Of a stretch of DNA of 64,000 nt, positions 43,234 to 53,089 are shown piece by piece; the stretch's first letter is position 1; each line of letters begins with the position of its first letter. The DNA comes from Lentisphaera profundi (GTDB taxonomy: Bacteria; Verrucomicrobiota; Lentisphaeria; Lentisphaerales; Lentisphaeraceae). The position numbers and the translations under genes were made by a program. The stretch spans positions 1,736,001 through 1,800,000 of the forward strand of contig NZ_CP117812.1 in assembly GCF_028728065.1 (NCBI RefSeq), read 5' to 3'. A model generated the notes under the pieces. It had not been told where the DNA came from. It did no database searches and saw only the letters and a list, made by a program, of their open reading frames with translations.

Positions 43234-45537
43234 ATGAAAGTCATCCTCGCAGAAAAACCCTCGGTCGCACGGGATATTGCTCGAGTACTCGGTGCTCGCA
43301 GTAAAAAAGATGGCTATATAGAGGGCAATGGCTATTTAGTTACATGGGCCTTTGGTCATCTTGTTCAGCTGCAAAACCCCGACGCTTATGATGCCTCACT
43401 CAAAAAGTGGACTTTAGCTCCCCTGCCCTTTATTCCTGGTTCTTTTAAACTGGAAATATCTTCCATGAAAGGAGTCAAAAAGCAATTCAACACGATTAAA
43501 AAACTCTTTTCTAGTGCCACTGAAATCATCTGTGCCACTGATGCGGGACGCGAAGGTGAATTAATCTTTCGCTACATTGCTCAGCTCTGTCATGTCAAAA
43601 ACAAGCCCTCAAAACGCCTATGGATCAATAGCCTTACAGATAGTGCCATCCAGCAAGGTTTTGCCAACTTAAAACCCTTGAAGCAATTTGATGCTTTAGC
43701 TGATGCCGCACGTTGCCGCTCTGAAGCGGACTGGATCATTGGTCTCAATGCCACTCGAGCCTACACAGTGAAACACAGTCATGGTCGAGGCGTGCTTAGT
43801 GTGGGACGTGTACAAACGCCCGTCTTGGCGATGATAGTCAATCGCGACCAGGCAATACGCCAATTCAAAGCTGAGAACTACTGGGAACTTTGGACTCTTT
43901 ATCGCCAAGTTAAATTTAAGCATCAACGAGATCGTTTTAGTAAAAATGAAGAAGCTCAAGAAATATTTAATCGGGTCATTAATCAGCCCCTACAAATCAC
44001 CGATCTAAGTGAGAAAAAAACGACTCAAAGAGCCCCACAACTTTTTGATTTAACGGAACTCCAGCGAGTGATGAATCGCAAAGCTGGCTTACCAGCAGTA
44101 AAAACTCTCGCTATTGCGCAAAAACTCTACGAGAGCAAGCTCATCTCCTACCCCAGAACTGATAGTCGCTACCTAAGTGATGATATCTACCCCACCTGTG
44201 GTAAGATCCTTGAGAAACTCAGCGCTAATAAAACCAAAGAGATTGCGCTACTCGACCTAAATAATTTAGCTAAGCAACGCAATTATTTCAATAGTTCTAA
44301 AGTCAGTGATCACCACGCAATCATCCCCACTGGGCATAGTACTGCGTCTTTGGATAGCAATGAACTTCGTGTATACGATGAAATTGTCACTCGTTTTATT
44401 GCCATTTTTTATCCTCCCTGTGAAAAAGCACATACGACTGTAAGTGCCATGGTGGCCGAAGAGACTTTCAAAGCCAAGGGTACTACCATCCTAACAGAAG
44501 GCTGGCTCGCTCTTTATGGTGGTGGAAAAAAACAAGATAATGACGAGCAAATTCTTCCTGTTTTTCAAGTGGGTGAATCAGGCCCCCATCAAGCTGAAAT
44601 CAAACAATGCCAAACTAAGCCTCCCAAGCATTTCAACGAATCATCTTTACTCAGTGCGATGGAGACCGCCGGCAAAGAAATAGATGACGAAGAACTCAAA
44701 GAAGCCATGAAGGATCGAGGTCTAGGCACTGCTGCCACCCGCGCTAATATTATCGAAACTTTAGTGAAACGCGATTACATAAGCAAATCAAAACGTCAGC
44801 TTCTAGCCACCGACAAAGGTGAAGACCTGATTCGTTTACTCTCGGCCCAAAAGACTCTTACTTCGCCTGATCTCACTGGTGATTGGGAAAATAAACTCAA
44901 GTTAATGGAAAAAGGCCAACTGAGTGCCAAAGACTTTATGCAAGAAGTCAGTTCCTACGCCGAACAAATTATCGGCACCCTCAATTCCAAAGAAATGGAT
45001 AAAAGCATGGGCTTCGGCCCCTGTCCTTTATGCAGTAGTCCCGTGATTAAAGGAAAGACTGGCTATGGGTGCTCCGCTTGGAAAACGGGTTGTCAATTTC
45101 GTTTTCACGCCGAACAATTTGGTTCGAAAATTAAAGATGATGATGTTCCTGTATTACTCAGTGCTGGGCGTCTCAATCGCCCGCGAAAACTTACTGACGC
45201 CACAGGAAATGAGCTCAGTGCCTACATCACTCTGGATAAGCAAGGACAAATGGGTCTACTGAGGCGTGAAGAAAAAATTAATGCCGATGCGATTGGCTCT
45301 TGTCCTCTATGCCGGGGCAATGTCATGGATAAACACAAAGGCTATAGTTGCGATAGCTGCGACTTTGTTATCTGGAAGAAAATTGCCGGGCGAAATACTT
45401 CCCTAGCGCTCGCACAAGTTCTAATCAATAAGGGCCGCAGCCAAGAACTCAAAGGTTTTAGATCAAAAGCAGGCAAACGCTTCAGCGCCGCACTCGTCCT
45501 AAAAGACGGAAAAGTTGAATTCAATTTCAAATCTTAA
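43234..45537 (+). CDS. topB: DNA topoisomerase III
   Basis: A 767-residue type IA topoisomerase, which relaxes or decatenates DNA through a 5'-phosphotyrosyl link. The Toprim domain is at the start (MKVILAEKPSVARDIARVLG, with ATDAGREGELIFR as the acidic metal block). RVQTPVL lies near residue 190, and the catalytic Tyr306 is in LISYPRTDSRYLS. Two zinc-finger-like regions end the protein: CPLCSSP...CQF (about 597-625) and CPLCRGN...CDSCDF (about 690-710), as in TopB of many bacteria. GGTGAG precedes ATG 43234. It stands alone between the prepilin and the cytochrome operon and may be of the chromosomal housekeeping type or brought by an element; nothing in context decides. Confidence 0.95.
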   Translation: MKVILAEKPSVARDIARVLGARSKKDGYIEGNGYLVTWAFGHLVQLQNPDAYDASLKKWTLAPLPFIPGSFKLEISSMKGVKKQFNTIKKLFSSATEIICATDAGREGELIFRYIAQLCHVKNKPSKRLWINSLTDSAIQQGFANLKPLKQFDALADAARCRSEADWIIGLNATRAYTVKHSHGRGVLSVGRVQTPVLAMIVNRDQAIRQFKAENYWELWTLYRQVKFKHQRDRFSKNEEAQEIFNRVINQPLQITDLSEKKTTQRAPQLFDLTELQRVMNRKAGLPAVKTLAIAQKLYESKLISYPRTDSRYLSDDIYPTCGKILEKLSANKTKEIALLDLNNLAKQRNYFNSSKVSDHHAIIPTGHSTASLDSNELRVYDEIVTRFIAIFYPPCEKAHTTVSAMVAEETFKAKGTTILTEGWLALYGGGKKQDNDEQILPVFQVGESGPHQAEIKQCQTKPPKHFNESSLLSAMETAGKEIDDEELKEAMKDRGLGTAATRANIIETLVKRDYISKSKRQLLATDKGEDLIRLLSAQKTLTSPDLTGDWENKLKLMEKGQLSAKDFMQEVSSYAEQIIGTLNSKEMDKSMGFGPCPLCSSPVIKGKTGYGCSAWKTGCQFRFHAEQFGSKIKDDDVPVLLSAGRLNRPRKLTDATGNELSAYITLDKQGQMGLLRREEKINADAIGSCPLCRGNVMDKHKGYSCDSCDFVIWKKIAGRNTSLALAQVLINKGRSQELKGFRSKAGKRFSAALVLKDGKVEFNFKS

Positions 45538-45586
45538 TTCCTAGATCAATAAGATTTCTCCCCTCACTACAGGGCATATTCAGAAT

Positions 45587-46264
45587 TTATTTTGATTTTG
45601 AGTCTGGATTTTTTAAACCACTTATATAATTCGCTAAATCTTTAAAATCTTTTGATTGGAGTCCATAATCATTGAGAACTTTTACCATGAGATGACCAGT
45701 GACATCTTTCGTCTTCGCGCCTACTCGCTGACCTCTAGAGAACTTATTAAGTTCTATCTCTATATAAGCCGGCGATAAAATGTTGAGCTTAGGAGCTTTC
45801 ATAGATTCATTTCCCTCTCCATAGAGTCCGTGGCATGAAATGCAGTTCGCTTTCTTTTGATAGAGCTCTTTTCCTCGTAAGGCCGATGCACTCGTATCAA
45901 CTTTGAGCACGGGACTCTTTAATGCAGAAAGGTAAATAGAGAGCTCTTGAATATCTTTGCTACTAAGTAATTTAGCCTGCTGAGCCATTAATTTTCCCGT
46001 TGCATCTTTTTTTGAGTCCGCTCCACGCAAGCCATTTTTAAACTTGTGGAGTTGTTCTGATATATAAATAGATGATTGAGAGGCTAAGGCGGGCGTATTT
46101 AAGCTGCTATTACCCTCCGCCTCTAAACCATGGCACTGTGCACAAACTTTACTAAAGATTTTTGCACCCACTTGCGATGGATTCACCTTATTCGCATCCG
46201 CAAATAAGGCTCCATGTAGAGACACAAGAAAAAGCACTCTAAAGAATAAAAACATCGGCTTCAT
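45587..46264 (-). CDS. Di-haem cytochrome c (c4-like), exported
   Basis: A 225-residue periplasmic cytochrome. After the signal peptide (to about residue 22) there are two similar domains, each with a haem site: CAQCH (41-45) and CISCH (140-144), each followed by a GEGN-type loop. Each has a later Met-containing segment (KLMAQQAKLLSSKDIQELSIYLS; HLMVKVLNDYGLQSKDFKDLANYIS) that can supply the sixth ligand. It is the third gene of an operon after the large cytochrome protein and DUF1552, 13 bases from the latter, so it is a likely electron acceptor for that pair. The other two DUF1552 pairs in the window lack such a partner. Confidence 0.92.
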   Translation of the reverse strand: MKPMFLFFRVLFLVSLHGALFADANKVNPSQVGAKIFSKVCAQCHGLEAEGNSSLNTPALASQSSIYISEQLHKFKNGLRGADSKKDATGKLMAQQAKLLSSKDIQELSIYLSALKSPVLKVDTSASALRGKELYQKKANCISCHGLYGEGNESMKAPKLNILSPAYIEIELNKFSRGQRVGAKTKDVTGHLMVKVLNDYGLQSKDFKDLANYISGLKNPDSKSK

Positions 46265-46277
46265 TTAGCCATATACC

Positions 46278-47621
46278 TTAAGCGTTTTTATAGGTAAATA
46301 TCCCTTCTTCTAAACGCTTGGTACTATCGGAGAAACTCTTTTCTTCAATACCCATACTATTTAAAATACTCAAATGTAAATTACTGAGTTGTTCACCATC
46401 GCGACGGAAATACGAGCCGTGTTTAAGTCCCATATTTTTTCCGCCAGCCAAAAGCGTCGGAATATTCTTGACGTTATGAGTGGTACTGCAACCACTACCA
46501 AAGAGGACTAAAGAATTATCGAGTAAATTACTATTACCTTCTTTTGTCTTTTTTAACTTATCCAGAAAATAGCCAACTTGTCCTGCAAGGAACTGATCGT
46601 ATTTCGCAAAGTCCATTTGCCCCTTCTTATCTTTCGCGTGTGAAAGACCATGATGATCTTTGCTTAAACCTAAGCGTATTGGGAAGGTATTGGAAATCCC
46701 CATACCATCCTCACGATTAAGCATAAATACAACTGACCGTGTAATATCAGCATCAAAAGCCAAGGTAATTACATCAAGCATTGTCTGATAAAATTGCGCT
46801 GGATCTTGTTCGAGATCATAATCAAACTTGAGTTGACTATGATCTTGTTTTTTAAGTGGGATATCAATCCATTTTTCCGATGTTTCGAAGCGGGATTCAA
46901 GTTCGGTTAAAGAGGTTAGATACTGGTCCATTTTTTCACGATCCGCTGAACCTAGACGTTTATTAAAATCGCGCGAACTATCGAGAACAGCATCAACAAT
47001 TTTCATTTTCTTTTTCAAGAGTACGCGTTGCTGCTCCATAGAGTCTTTCGAACTCAAGAAAAGACGATTAAAAACGTCTCTTGGATTATTTTCTGCTGGA
47101 ATCGGCTTTCCCTCATTATTGTAGGCAATTGTCCCTGTCCTAGAGAGGAAACCCACACCATTATCAATCGATAACACTAAAGATGCTTGGCGACAATGCT
47201 GCTTGGTATTACGGGCAATGACTTGATCGAGAGAAACTGTGTTATATTGACCTGGTTTTGGATCGTGAAATGGTGCTCCTGTAAGCCACATATCTGAACA
47301 CACATGTGGATCTGATAAGATCGCATTTTTGTGACCGAAACCACCAAAAAAAGTAAGTTCCTTACGAAATTTCTCTAAAGGCTTTGTCGATTGATTAAAT
47401 TTAAAATCGCGGCCTGTTTCTTTAGGGTACCAACTCCAATCATCTAATTTATTTTTTTCTTGTGGCAAGGACATTCCGTTAGCTGTATACATAGCGCAGA
47501 AGCGCTTGGCACGGTTCGATTCACTAAGAACTTCTTCGCCCATAATTTCTAATACTGGAAGGGCTAAACTAATACCTGCAATCCCCTTGAGAACTGATCT
47601 TCTATTGAATGATTTATTCAT
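46278..47621 (-). CDS. DUF1552 protein, Tat-exported
   Basis: A 447-residue DUF1552 protein with a twin-arginine leader ([22 protein letters not shown], residues 4-25). Blocks seen: [59 protein letters not shown] and [15 protein letters not shown]. It lies 12 bases after the 1259-residue cytochrome gene and 13 before the di-haem cytochrome, forming a three-gene unit. Function of the family is not established. Confidence 0.9.
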   Translation of the reverse strand: MNKSFNRRSVLKGIAGISLALPVLEIMGEEVLSESNRAKRFCAMYTANGMSLPQEKNKLDDWSWYPKETGRDFKFNQSTKPLEKFRKELTFFGGFGHKNAILSDPHVCSDMWLTGAPFHDPKPGQYNTVSLDQVIARNTKQHCRQASLVLSIDNGVGFLSRTGTIAYNNEGKPIPAENNPRDVFNRLFLSSKDSMEQQRVLLKKKMKIVDAVLDSSRDFNKRLGSADREKMDQYLTSLTELESRFETSEKWIDIPLKKQDHSQLKFDYDLEQDPAQFYQTMLDVITLAFDADITRSVVFMLNREDGMGISNTFPIRLGLSKDHHGLSHAKDKKGQMDFAKYDQFLAGQVGYFLDKLKKTKEGNSNLLDNSLVLFGSGCSTTHNVKNIPTLLAGGKNMGLKHGSYFRRDGEQLSNLHLSILNSMGIEEKSFSDSTKRLEEGIFTYKNA

Positions 47622-47633
47622 CGTTAAACTTCC

Positions 47634-50600
47634 TTACTTAGTATTAAAAATATGACTGTTAATAATAAACTTTAGAACATCACGGGTTTTGTAACCTGTG
47701 GGTTTCAGTGCCTGCGCATTTTCTTTTAAAAACGCAACTTCATCAAAATTCAGGCTGCCGCCCGTTGCGTAGATCGCTAAATGTTTCATAAAACTAAAAG
47801 CGACTTGATCCATGCGATCATCGATGAGATATTTTTTCATTGCATTGAGATCATTGACTTCGGTACCATCTGGTAATTCTGATTCTGATTCATAGGATTT
47901 TTTCACAAATCCTGCGGCATCAAACATCTCAAAAGGAATTCCCCAGGGGTCGATTTTCATGTGACAGTTTTTACAACCCTTTTGATTTCTGTGAGCTTCT
48001 AATTTTTCTCTCAAGGTCAGGGTCTTATCTTCTTCATCCACAGCCGGAACATTCGGTGGTGGAGTCCCTGGTGGCTCGGCTACAATTTTCCTCGCCACCC
48101 AAGTCCCACGTTTAACGGGATGAGATTCATGACCATCGGATAAGCCGGCTAAGATACTTGCCTGAGTGAGCAGACCTCCACGATTTTTGTCCACAAGTTC
48201 CATTCTACGGAATTTATAGCCCTGGGGATCTTTATTCTCAAGCTTATAATACTCGGCAATTAAATCGTTGCCTATGGTGAAATCTGAATCAATAATATTG
48301 CTCAACTCTAAATTTTCTTGAATGAGATAATTTATGAATTCTACCGGTTCTTGACGAAGTTGCTGCTTCATACGCTTTGTTAAAGTGGGATAGAGTTTCT
48401 GATCAATTTTTACTGAATCGAACTTATCGAGTAGTAACCAATCACGAGTAAAGCGCTCGGTGAAATTCGCAAAACGAGCATCACTAATCATCTCATCAAC
48501 TTGCTTGTTTAGGTCTTGACTAATTTCTTGTGCCTGTGCTTTCGCTAACAAATCTGCATCAGGTGGGCTATTCCATAGGAAATAAGATAGCTTAGAGGCT
48601 AACTCAGTATTATTGAGAGCTTCTTTTTCAGGTGAATCAGACTTTTCAGTAATGAATAAGAATTGAGGCGAAGTTAAAACGACTAAGAGAGCATCTTTCA
48701 CACTTTCATGGAAATTTTGATTCTCTTTGTAACTACCTTGCCAAACCCTGTAGGCAATATCAAGGTCATTATTATTGACTTCCCCACGATAAGCACGGAA
48801 CATAAAATTCTCGATCACTTCTTTTGCGTAGACTTCTGGCTTTGCACTATTGCTTGAATCAATAAACACCGTCTTGTGGGATTTAGTTGGCCATGATTCG
48901 TAATAAGGGCCTTCAAATTCCACTGATTTGACCAATAAACGCGGAACATCAATTTCAGTCACGTAATCATGGCGTAAACCAATTTCTCTCACTCCAGCTA
49001 AATAATTGGCATTCGCTTTATTGAGTACTGGACTTGGAAAGTCATTTATACTTCCAGTGAATTCATATTTTTTGAACTCGTAAGAATCGACTTCTTGACT
49101 AGGACCAATTTCATTTAAAGTACTGCCATCATCACGACGGAAGCCCATTTGTAGATTGACCATTGGGTTACGCTTTTCAAAAGCAACAAAACTTTTATAC
49201 GTTTTGGAATTTTCACTCAGAAGATTGAGAGATGCACTATCGAGTTGAAAACCTTTAGAAGCTGTGAAGTCTACAGGATATTGACCTGCCTCTAAACGAA
49301 GCACCTTCATCCCTTCATTTCGCATGTCACCTTGTTCTTTGTCACTGAGGAAGCGCTTAGCTATCACGACATCATCTTGTGAATACGAAAATTCAGCTCC
49401 ATCAAAACGATCTTCATAATCTTTGCGATTGTAGACTTTAATGACACTAATCACCTGAGGCTTATCAAAAACAACTTTAATCCAAGGATTATCTTCCTGC
49501 TGTGTATGTCCTAAGGTAGTTTTATTTCCATCAGTCAGTTTATCTGGCCCCATATTATTAGAATAAGTTGAGCTCATGGTGATTTTAGTATTTTTAATGG
49601 CTTTCTTGTTCTGATCAAAAAACTCGAGCTGTGTAAGATTGATAAATTTATCTTTACCTGGCACTTGAATAAGCAGTGAATTAACTTCTTTACCTGTCGA
49701 TCCTTTGATGACAATACTCGAATCCTTCTGTTTCCCTTTACCGACTTGAACGGGAATAAATAATTTTTGTTCACCTAAGCTGAAATTTAAGCTAGCATTT
49801 TTATTATTGGCTAGGTACTTAAAGTCCAATTGGTAAACACCTGCTTTTTTAAGGGCAAACATTTTTTGCGTAGGTTCAAAGTAATTGACCGCGGTAAATT
49901 CAGCACTATCAAATCGCTCTTCAAAGCCTTTTCTATTATAAATTTTCACAGAGCTTAAATTCGCGCCATTAGGAAATTCAAATTTTAACCAAGGATTACT
50001 TTCTAATCGCGTATGAGCAAAATTATTTTTGTTACCATCCGTCAAATTCACTGTATCATACTTTTTATCCAGAAGTGAACTCATCGTTATTTTCACATTC
50101 GATATTTTCTTGTCCTGCGCATCGAAGAACTCAATTTCCGAAAGATTTAAATATATATCCTTTCCTTTAAGGGCAATTTGAAATGAACTTAGCTTCTCAT
50201 CTTCAAAGCCTGTGATCGTTATGAGCGCAGCACTCTTACCTGCGCTCATTCCTTCAATTTTAAACTGCTCATTGTTGTTTAAGTTGATTTTATTTGAGCT
50301 TTCATTGAAGGATACAATTTGTGTATTCTCATCCTCTTTAATCGCGGGGTATGCTTTATCTAGGTTTAAAGTATCGCGGTACTTAGCGGCATTAACTTTA
50401 ATTTTGAAATTGCCCGTACTGGGCAACTCACGCAATGAAATCTTAAAGCGAGGTGACCATACCATAGTTGGCGACCAAGCGGCCTTTGCAGGAATCGATG
50501 GCCTCATCAGCATTCCATCCTCAGCAAAATTTATTGGATCTCCTTTAGGGTAAGTAGCTCTGGGGCCACTCACACCAGCGAAAACCGCGTGATAAATACT

Positions 50601-51413
50601 ATCAAAATCAAGCCATCCCCTAACCGTGCTATTACCTTTATAACCCTCAACGAAGCGATATTTCTTTTTCATAATATAAGGTTCGATTGCAAAAGGTTTT
50701 TCAGGTAGCAATTCGGTATACAGGAAATTTTTCAACTGGAGTTGTTTGCTACCTGCGCCGAGTATAAGTCGATCGGCAATAGGCTCTTTATTAATATTAT
50801 CACCAAAACTCACACTGAAATTTTGGATTTTTGGTTTTTCCTTGGGATTAACTACTGATAGATCTAAAGCTTTTTGTGCAATCGAAAAGTAGCTTTCCAT
50901 TTGCATTGGTGAAAGCTGCATCGATCCGCCATCATTAGTGAAGCCCTCTGGGGATACCGCATCATTTGGTAAAACTCGGCCCACATTTTCATCTAACTTT
51001 AATAAATCACGCAAGGTATTGCGATACTGACTTTTAGTCAGGCGGCGCACTGAACCATTTTTTTCTGCTGCTCTCAAACGTCCTGCATCTAAATTCTCGC
51101 TTATCCACGACGTCAGCGCCAAGCGTTGTACCACAGTTGGTTGCTTACTATCTTCTGGAGGCATCACTTCATCCGAATCCAGTGGCATCGTCAGTACGTG
51201 TTGCATTTTTTCCCAAGAAAATAATTTCTTGCCAGAAAAATCATCCGCTAATTGATCTATACGAAAACCACCCTTTTGCTTTTTCTCTCCGTGACAACGG
51301 ACACATAATTTCTCTAAAATCGGTTTTATCTCTTTATCATAGTGCGTGACTTCATATGCGGAAAGCTGAGTTCCAAGCCCCAGCAATAGCATGATTTGCA
51401 ATTTATTTTTCAT
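47634..51413 (-). CDS. Large DUF1587/1592/1588-type cytochrome protein with tandem discoidin-like domains
   Basis: A 1259-residue exported protein, about 300-400 residues longer than its two relatives in this window. Signal peptide (to about 19), cytochrome motif CVRCH (37-41), and DUF1587 around RRLTKSQYRNTLRDLL. Then comes an inserted region with two similar F5/8-type (discoidin-like) units: LNLSEIEFFDAQDKK...ITMSSLLDK...LTDGNK and INLTQLEFFDQNKK...ITMSSTYSN...LTDGNK, both followed by NPW(L/I)K and IKVYNRK-type strands. DUF1595/1592 (LASKLSYFLWNSPPDADLL), DUF1588 (HPVKRGTWVARKIV, CKNCHMKIDPWGIPFEMFDAAG) and DUF1585 complete it. The insert suggests binding to a glycan. First gene of the operon. 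Confidence 0.9.
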   Translation of the reverse strand: MKNKLQIMLLLGLGTQLSAYEVTHYDKEIKPILEKLCVRCHGEKKQKGGFRIDQLADDFSGKKLFSWEKMQHVLTMPLDSDEVMPPEDSKQPTVVQRLALTSWISENLDAGRLRAAEKNGSVRRLTKSQYRNTLRDLLKLDENVGRVLPNDAVSPEGFTNDGGSMQLSPMQMESYFSIAQKALDLSVVNPKEKPKIQNFSVSFGDNINKEPIADRLILGAGSKQLQLKNFLYTELLPEKPFAIEPYIMKKKYRFVEGYKGNSTVRGWLDFDSIYHAVFAGVSGPRATYPKGDPINFAEDGMLMRPSIPAKAAWSPTMVWSPRFKISLRELPSTGNFKIKVNAAKYRDTLNLDKAYPAIKEDENTQIVSFNESSNKINLNNNEQFKIEGMSAGKSAALITITGFEDEKLSSFQIALKGKDIYLNLSEIEFFDAQDKKISNVKITMSSLLDKKYDTVNLTDGNKNNFAHTRLESNPWLKFEFPNGANLSSVKIYNRKGFEERFDSAEFTAVNYFEPTQKMFALKKAGVYQLDFKYLANNKNASLNFSLGEQKLFIPVQVGKGKQKDSSIVIKGSTGKEVNSLLIQVPGKDKFINLTQLEFFDQNKKAIKNTKITMSSTYSNNMGPDKLTDGNKTTLGHTQQEDNPWIKVVFDKPQVISVIKVYNRKDYEDRFDGAEFSYSQDDVVIAKRFLSDKEQGDMRNEGMKVLRLEAGQYPVDFTASKGFQLDSASLNLLSENSKTYKSFVAFEKRNPMVNLQMGFRRDDGSTLNEIGPSQEVDSYEFKKYEFTGSINDFPSPVLNKANANYLAGVREIGLRHDYVTEIDVPRLLVKSVEFEGPYYESWPTKSHKTVFIDSSNSAKPEVYAKEVIENFMFRAYRGEVNNNDLDIAYRVWQGSYKENQNFHESVKDALLVVLTSPQFLFITEKSDSPEKEALNNTELASKLSYFLWNSPPDADLLAKAQAQEISQDLNKQVDEMISDARFANFTERFTRDWLLLDKFDSVKIDQKLYPTLTKRMKQQLRQEPVEFINYLIQENLELSNIIDSDFTIGNDLIAEYYKLENKDPQGYKFRRMELVDKNRGGLLTQASILAGLSDGHESHPVKRGTWVARKIVAEPPGTPPPNVPAVDEEDKTLTLREKLEAHRNQKGCKNCHMKIDPWGIPFEMFDAAGFVKKSYESESELPDGTEVNDLNAMKKYLIDDRMDQVAFSFMKHLAIYATGGSLNFDEVAFLKENAQALKPTGYKTRDVLKFIINSHIFNTK

Positions 51414-51511
51414 TTATGAATCCTTTGGATATTTAAAATTTTAAGATTAATCATTTACAATATGTCCTATAAGTATGTCGGGTTAACAGCAATAAAGATC
51501 ATTTGAGGAAT

Positions 51512-51810
51512 TTAAGACCCCCGTTTGATGCACAACAAAGCTTCGAAAGCATTAAAAACTTGCTCTGTATTAAACGGCTTATGAAATAAGCTTAAAGTGT
51601 CTTCGGCTAAGGCACCAATACTTACTTTAGAGTCGAGTGAATCACAGCTCTTGCACAAAGAGAATTTTTTCCTTGTTTGAAACATCATTAATTACCCATG
51701 CATTTAAAATTGATATCAAAGTAAAGCCAAAACCATCGGAAACTTCTACATTCAAACGATCGAAATATATACAACCCTTATTCGGGTCGATACTTTTAAA
51801 GATTTAAATA
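51512..51810 (-). pseudogene. Decayed response-regulator receiver domain
   Basis: In the 620-base spacer the complement strand reads protein-like sequence in two overlapping frames: SIDPNKGCIYFDRLNVEVSD and GFGFTLISILNAWVIND, then after a frame change CDSLDSKVSIGALAEDTLSL, FHKPFNTEQVFNAFEALL and a TAA at 51512. HKPF followed by a helix is the receiver-domain Lys-Pro pattern, and VEVSDGFGF resembles the DVEMPDGNGF loop, but the phospho-acceptor site is no longer intact. No start is evident. A dead fragment is the simplest reading. Confidence 0.5.
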
Positions 51811-52035
51811 TCCTGAAGGCGAAAGATCAAGAGGATTAACTTAATGTAGCTCACGGATTCAGAAATATATAAACGCCTCCGGCGGGCGGACTTAACTAGG
51901 CGCCTCAGAAGCTTTGTTCCTCTTTATGGGTAATCGTGATTATAAAAACTCTTTTTAATCTGATTTAGCTGTCATTTCTCCATAACCCTCAACCATTATA
52001 TAGAATAATATCTAACTCAACACAGGTCTGTTACT
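51811..52035. other. Spacer before the SASA gene
   Basis: A GC-rich patch (cgcctccggcgggcgg, 51884-51900) recalls the structured repeats near 41103-41605 but is too short to assign. No gene seen. Confidence 0.4.
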
Positions 52036-52905
52036 ATGTCAATTCGCACTCTATTTCTTGGTCTTTTACTTTTCAGTTTTTCAACTTCTCTCTTTTCCTC
52101 AGAAAAAACCAAAATAATTTTATTTGCGGGTCAATCAAATTGCCGTGGCAAAGGTGATTTCTCAAAATTGACTGCAAACGATAAAGCCATACTCGCTAAG
52201 GCTCAAAAACAAATCACTTTGGCTCTTTTTGAACATGGCAAAAAAACGCTTAAACCTTTGGATTGTTTCAAGGCAGCCCCAGGTGATACCAAGAAATATG
52301 GCCCCGAATGGTTTTTTGGCCCAGAAATGTTCATGGGCATGGAGCTCAGCAAACAATGGCCCAATCAAAAATTTCTCTTCATCAAGCATGCTGTAGGCGG
52401 GTCTTCTTTACACGCCGCCTGGAATATCAATTGGTCTGCGGACATCGCAAAAGGGACTCCCGATGAAAGACGTCCTCGCCTCTACTACACTTGGATTGAT
52501 TATGTTAAAGAAGTCTTGGCTACACTCGATATGAGTAAATATGAGATTGTCGGTATGGTCTGGGTTCAAGGCGAGTCAGATAATCCTGGCATGAAGAAAG
52601 GTCCCAAGTATGAATATTCCCAAAACTACAAAAAAAATCTCACTACATTGATCAATCAGGTTCGCAGCGATCTCAAACAACCCCAATTACCGTTCTTTTG
52701 CCTTCAAATCGGCAAATTGCCCATGACTGAAATTGCGGGTGAAATGGAAAATGTTTACGCCTTGCGTCACGATGGCAAAAAGGGTGAAGGCAAATATGTC
52801 TATCCTATGTATCCCCAAAGCCACTACAATTATGAAGGCATGAAAAAAATTGGCACTAATTTTGGCGAACTCTATATCGAAAAATGCCGTGATTTAATTG
52901 ATTAA
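52036..52905 (+). CDS. SASA-domain carbohydrate acetylesterase, exported
   Basis: A 289-residue SGNH-type acetylesterase of the SASA group (PF03629, CE6-like). Signal peptide to about residue 22, nucleophile Ser34 in FAGQSNCRG, GGSSLHAAW, WVQGESDNPG with the Glu block, and His in SHYNYEGMKKIG near the C-terminus. Expected to remove O-acetyl groups from plant or algal polysaccharides. It belongs to a different branch from the esterases at 16090-19892, which are twice as long. The next gene on the same strand, 184 bases on, is a GH12-LamG protein, so the two may act on the same glycan. Confidence 0.9.
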   Translation: MSIRTLFLGLLLFSFSTSLFSSEKTKIILFAGQSNCRGKGDFSKLTANDKAILAKAQKQITLALFEHGKKTLKPLDCFKAAPGDTKKYGPEWFFGPEMFMGMELSKQWPNQKFLFIKHAVGGSSLHAAWNINWSADIAKGTPDERRPRLYYTWIDYVKEVLATLDMSKYEIVGMVWVQGESDNPGMKKGPKYEYSQNYKKNLTTLINQVRSDLKQPQLPFFCLQIGKLPMTEIAGEMENVYALRHDGKKGEGKYVYPMYPQSHYNYEGMKKIGTNFGELYIEKCRDLID

Positions 52906-53089
52906 GTAAAACAAGGAACTGACGATAAATCCGAATAGGTCCTTTCAGGAGCTATTATCAATTTCCCAGAAAGTCTGATCTTGATACTGTTTTAAAATTT
53001 CTCTATAAATAAAGCCTGCGGCTTGTCAACTTTGCTTAACTTATCTGCATTATTTCTATAATAGCATTCAATCAAAACCGAGGATATAT

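Noticed and set aside
46265-46290. ATATAC near 46270 as a class 1 motif
   Set aside because: Lies at the end of a gene and has no TGGAYG block at the proper distance.
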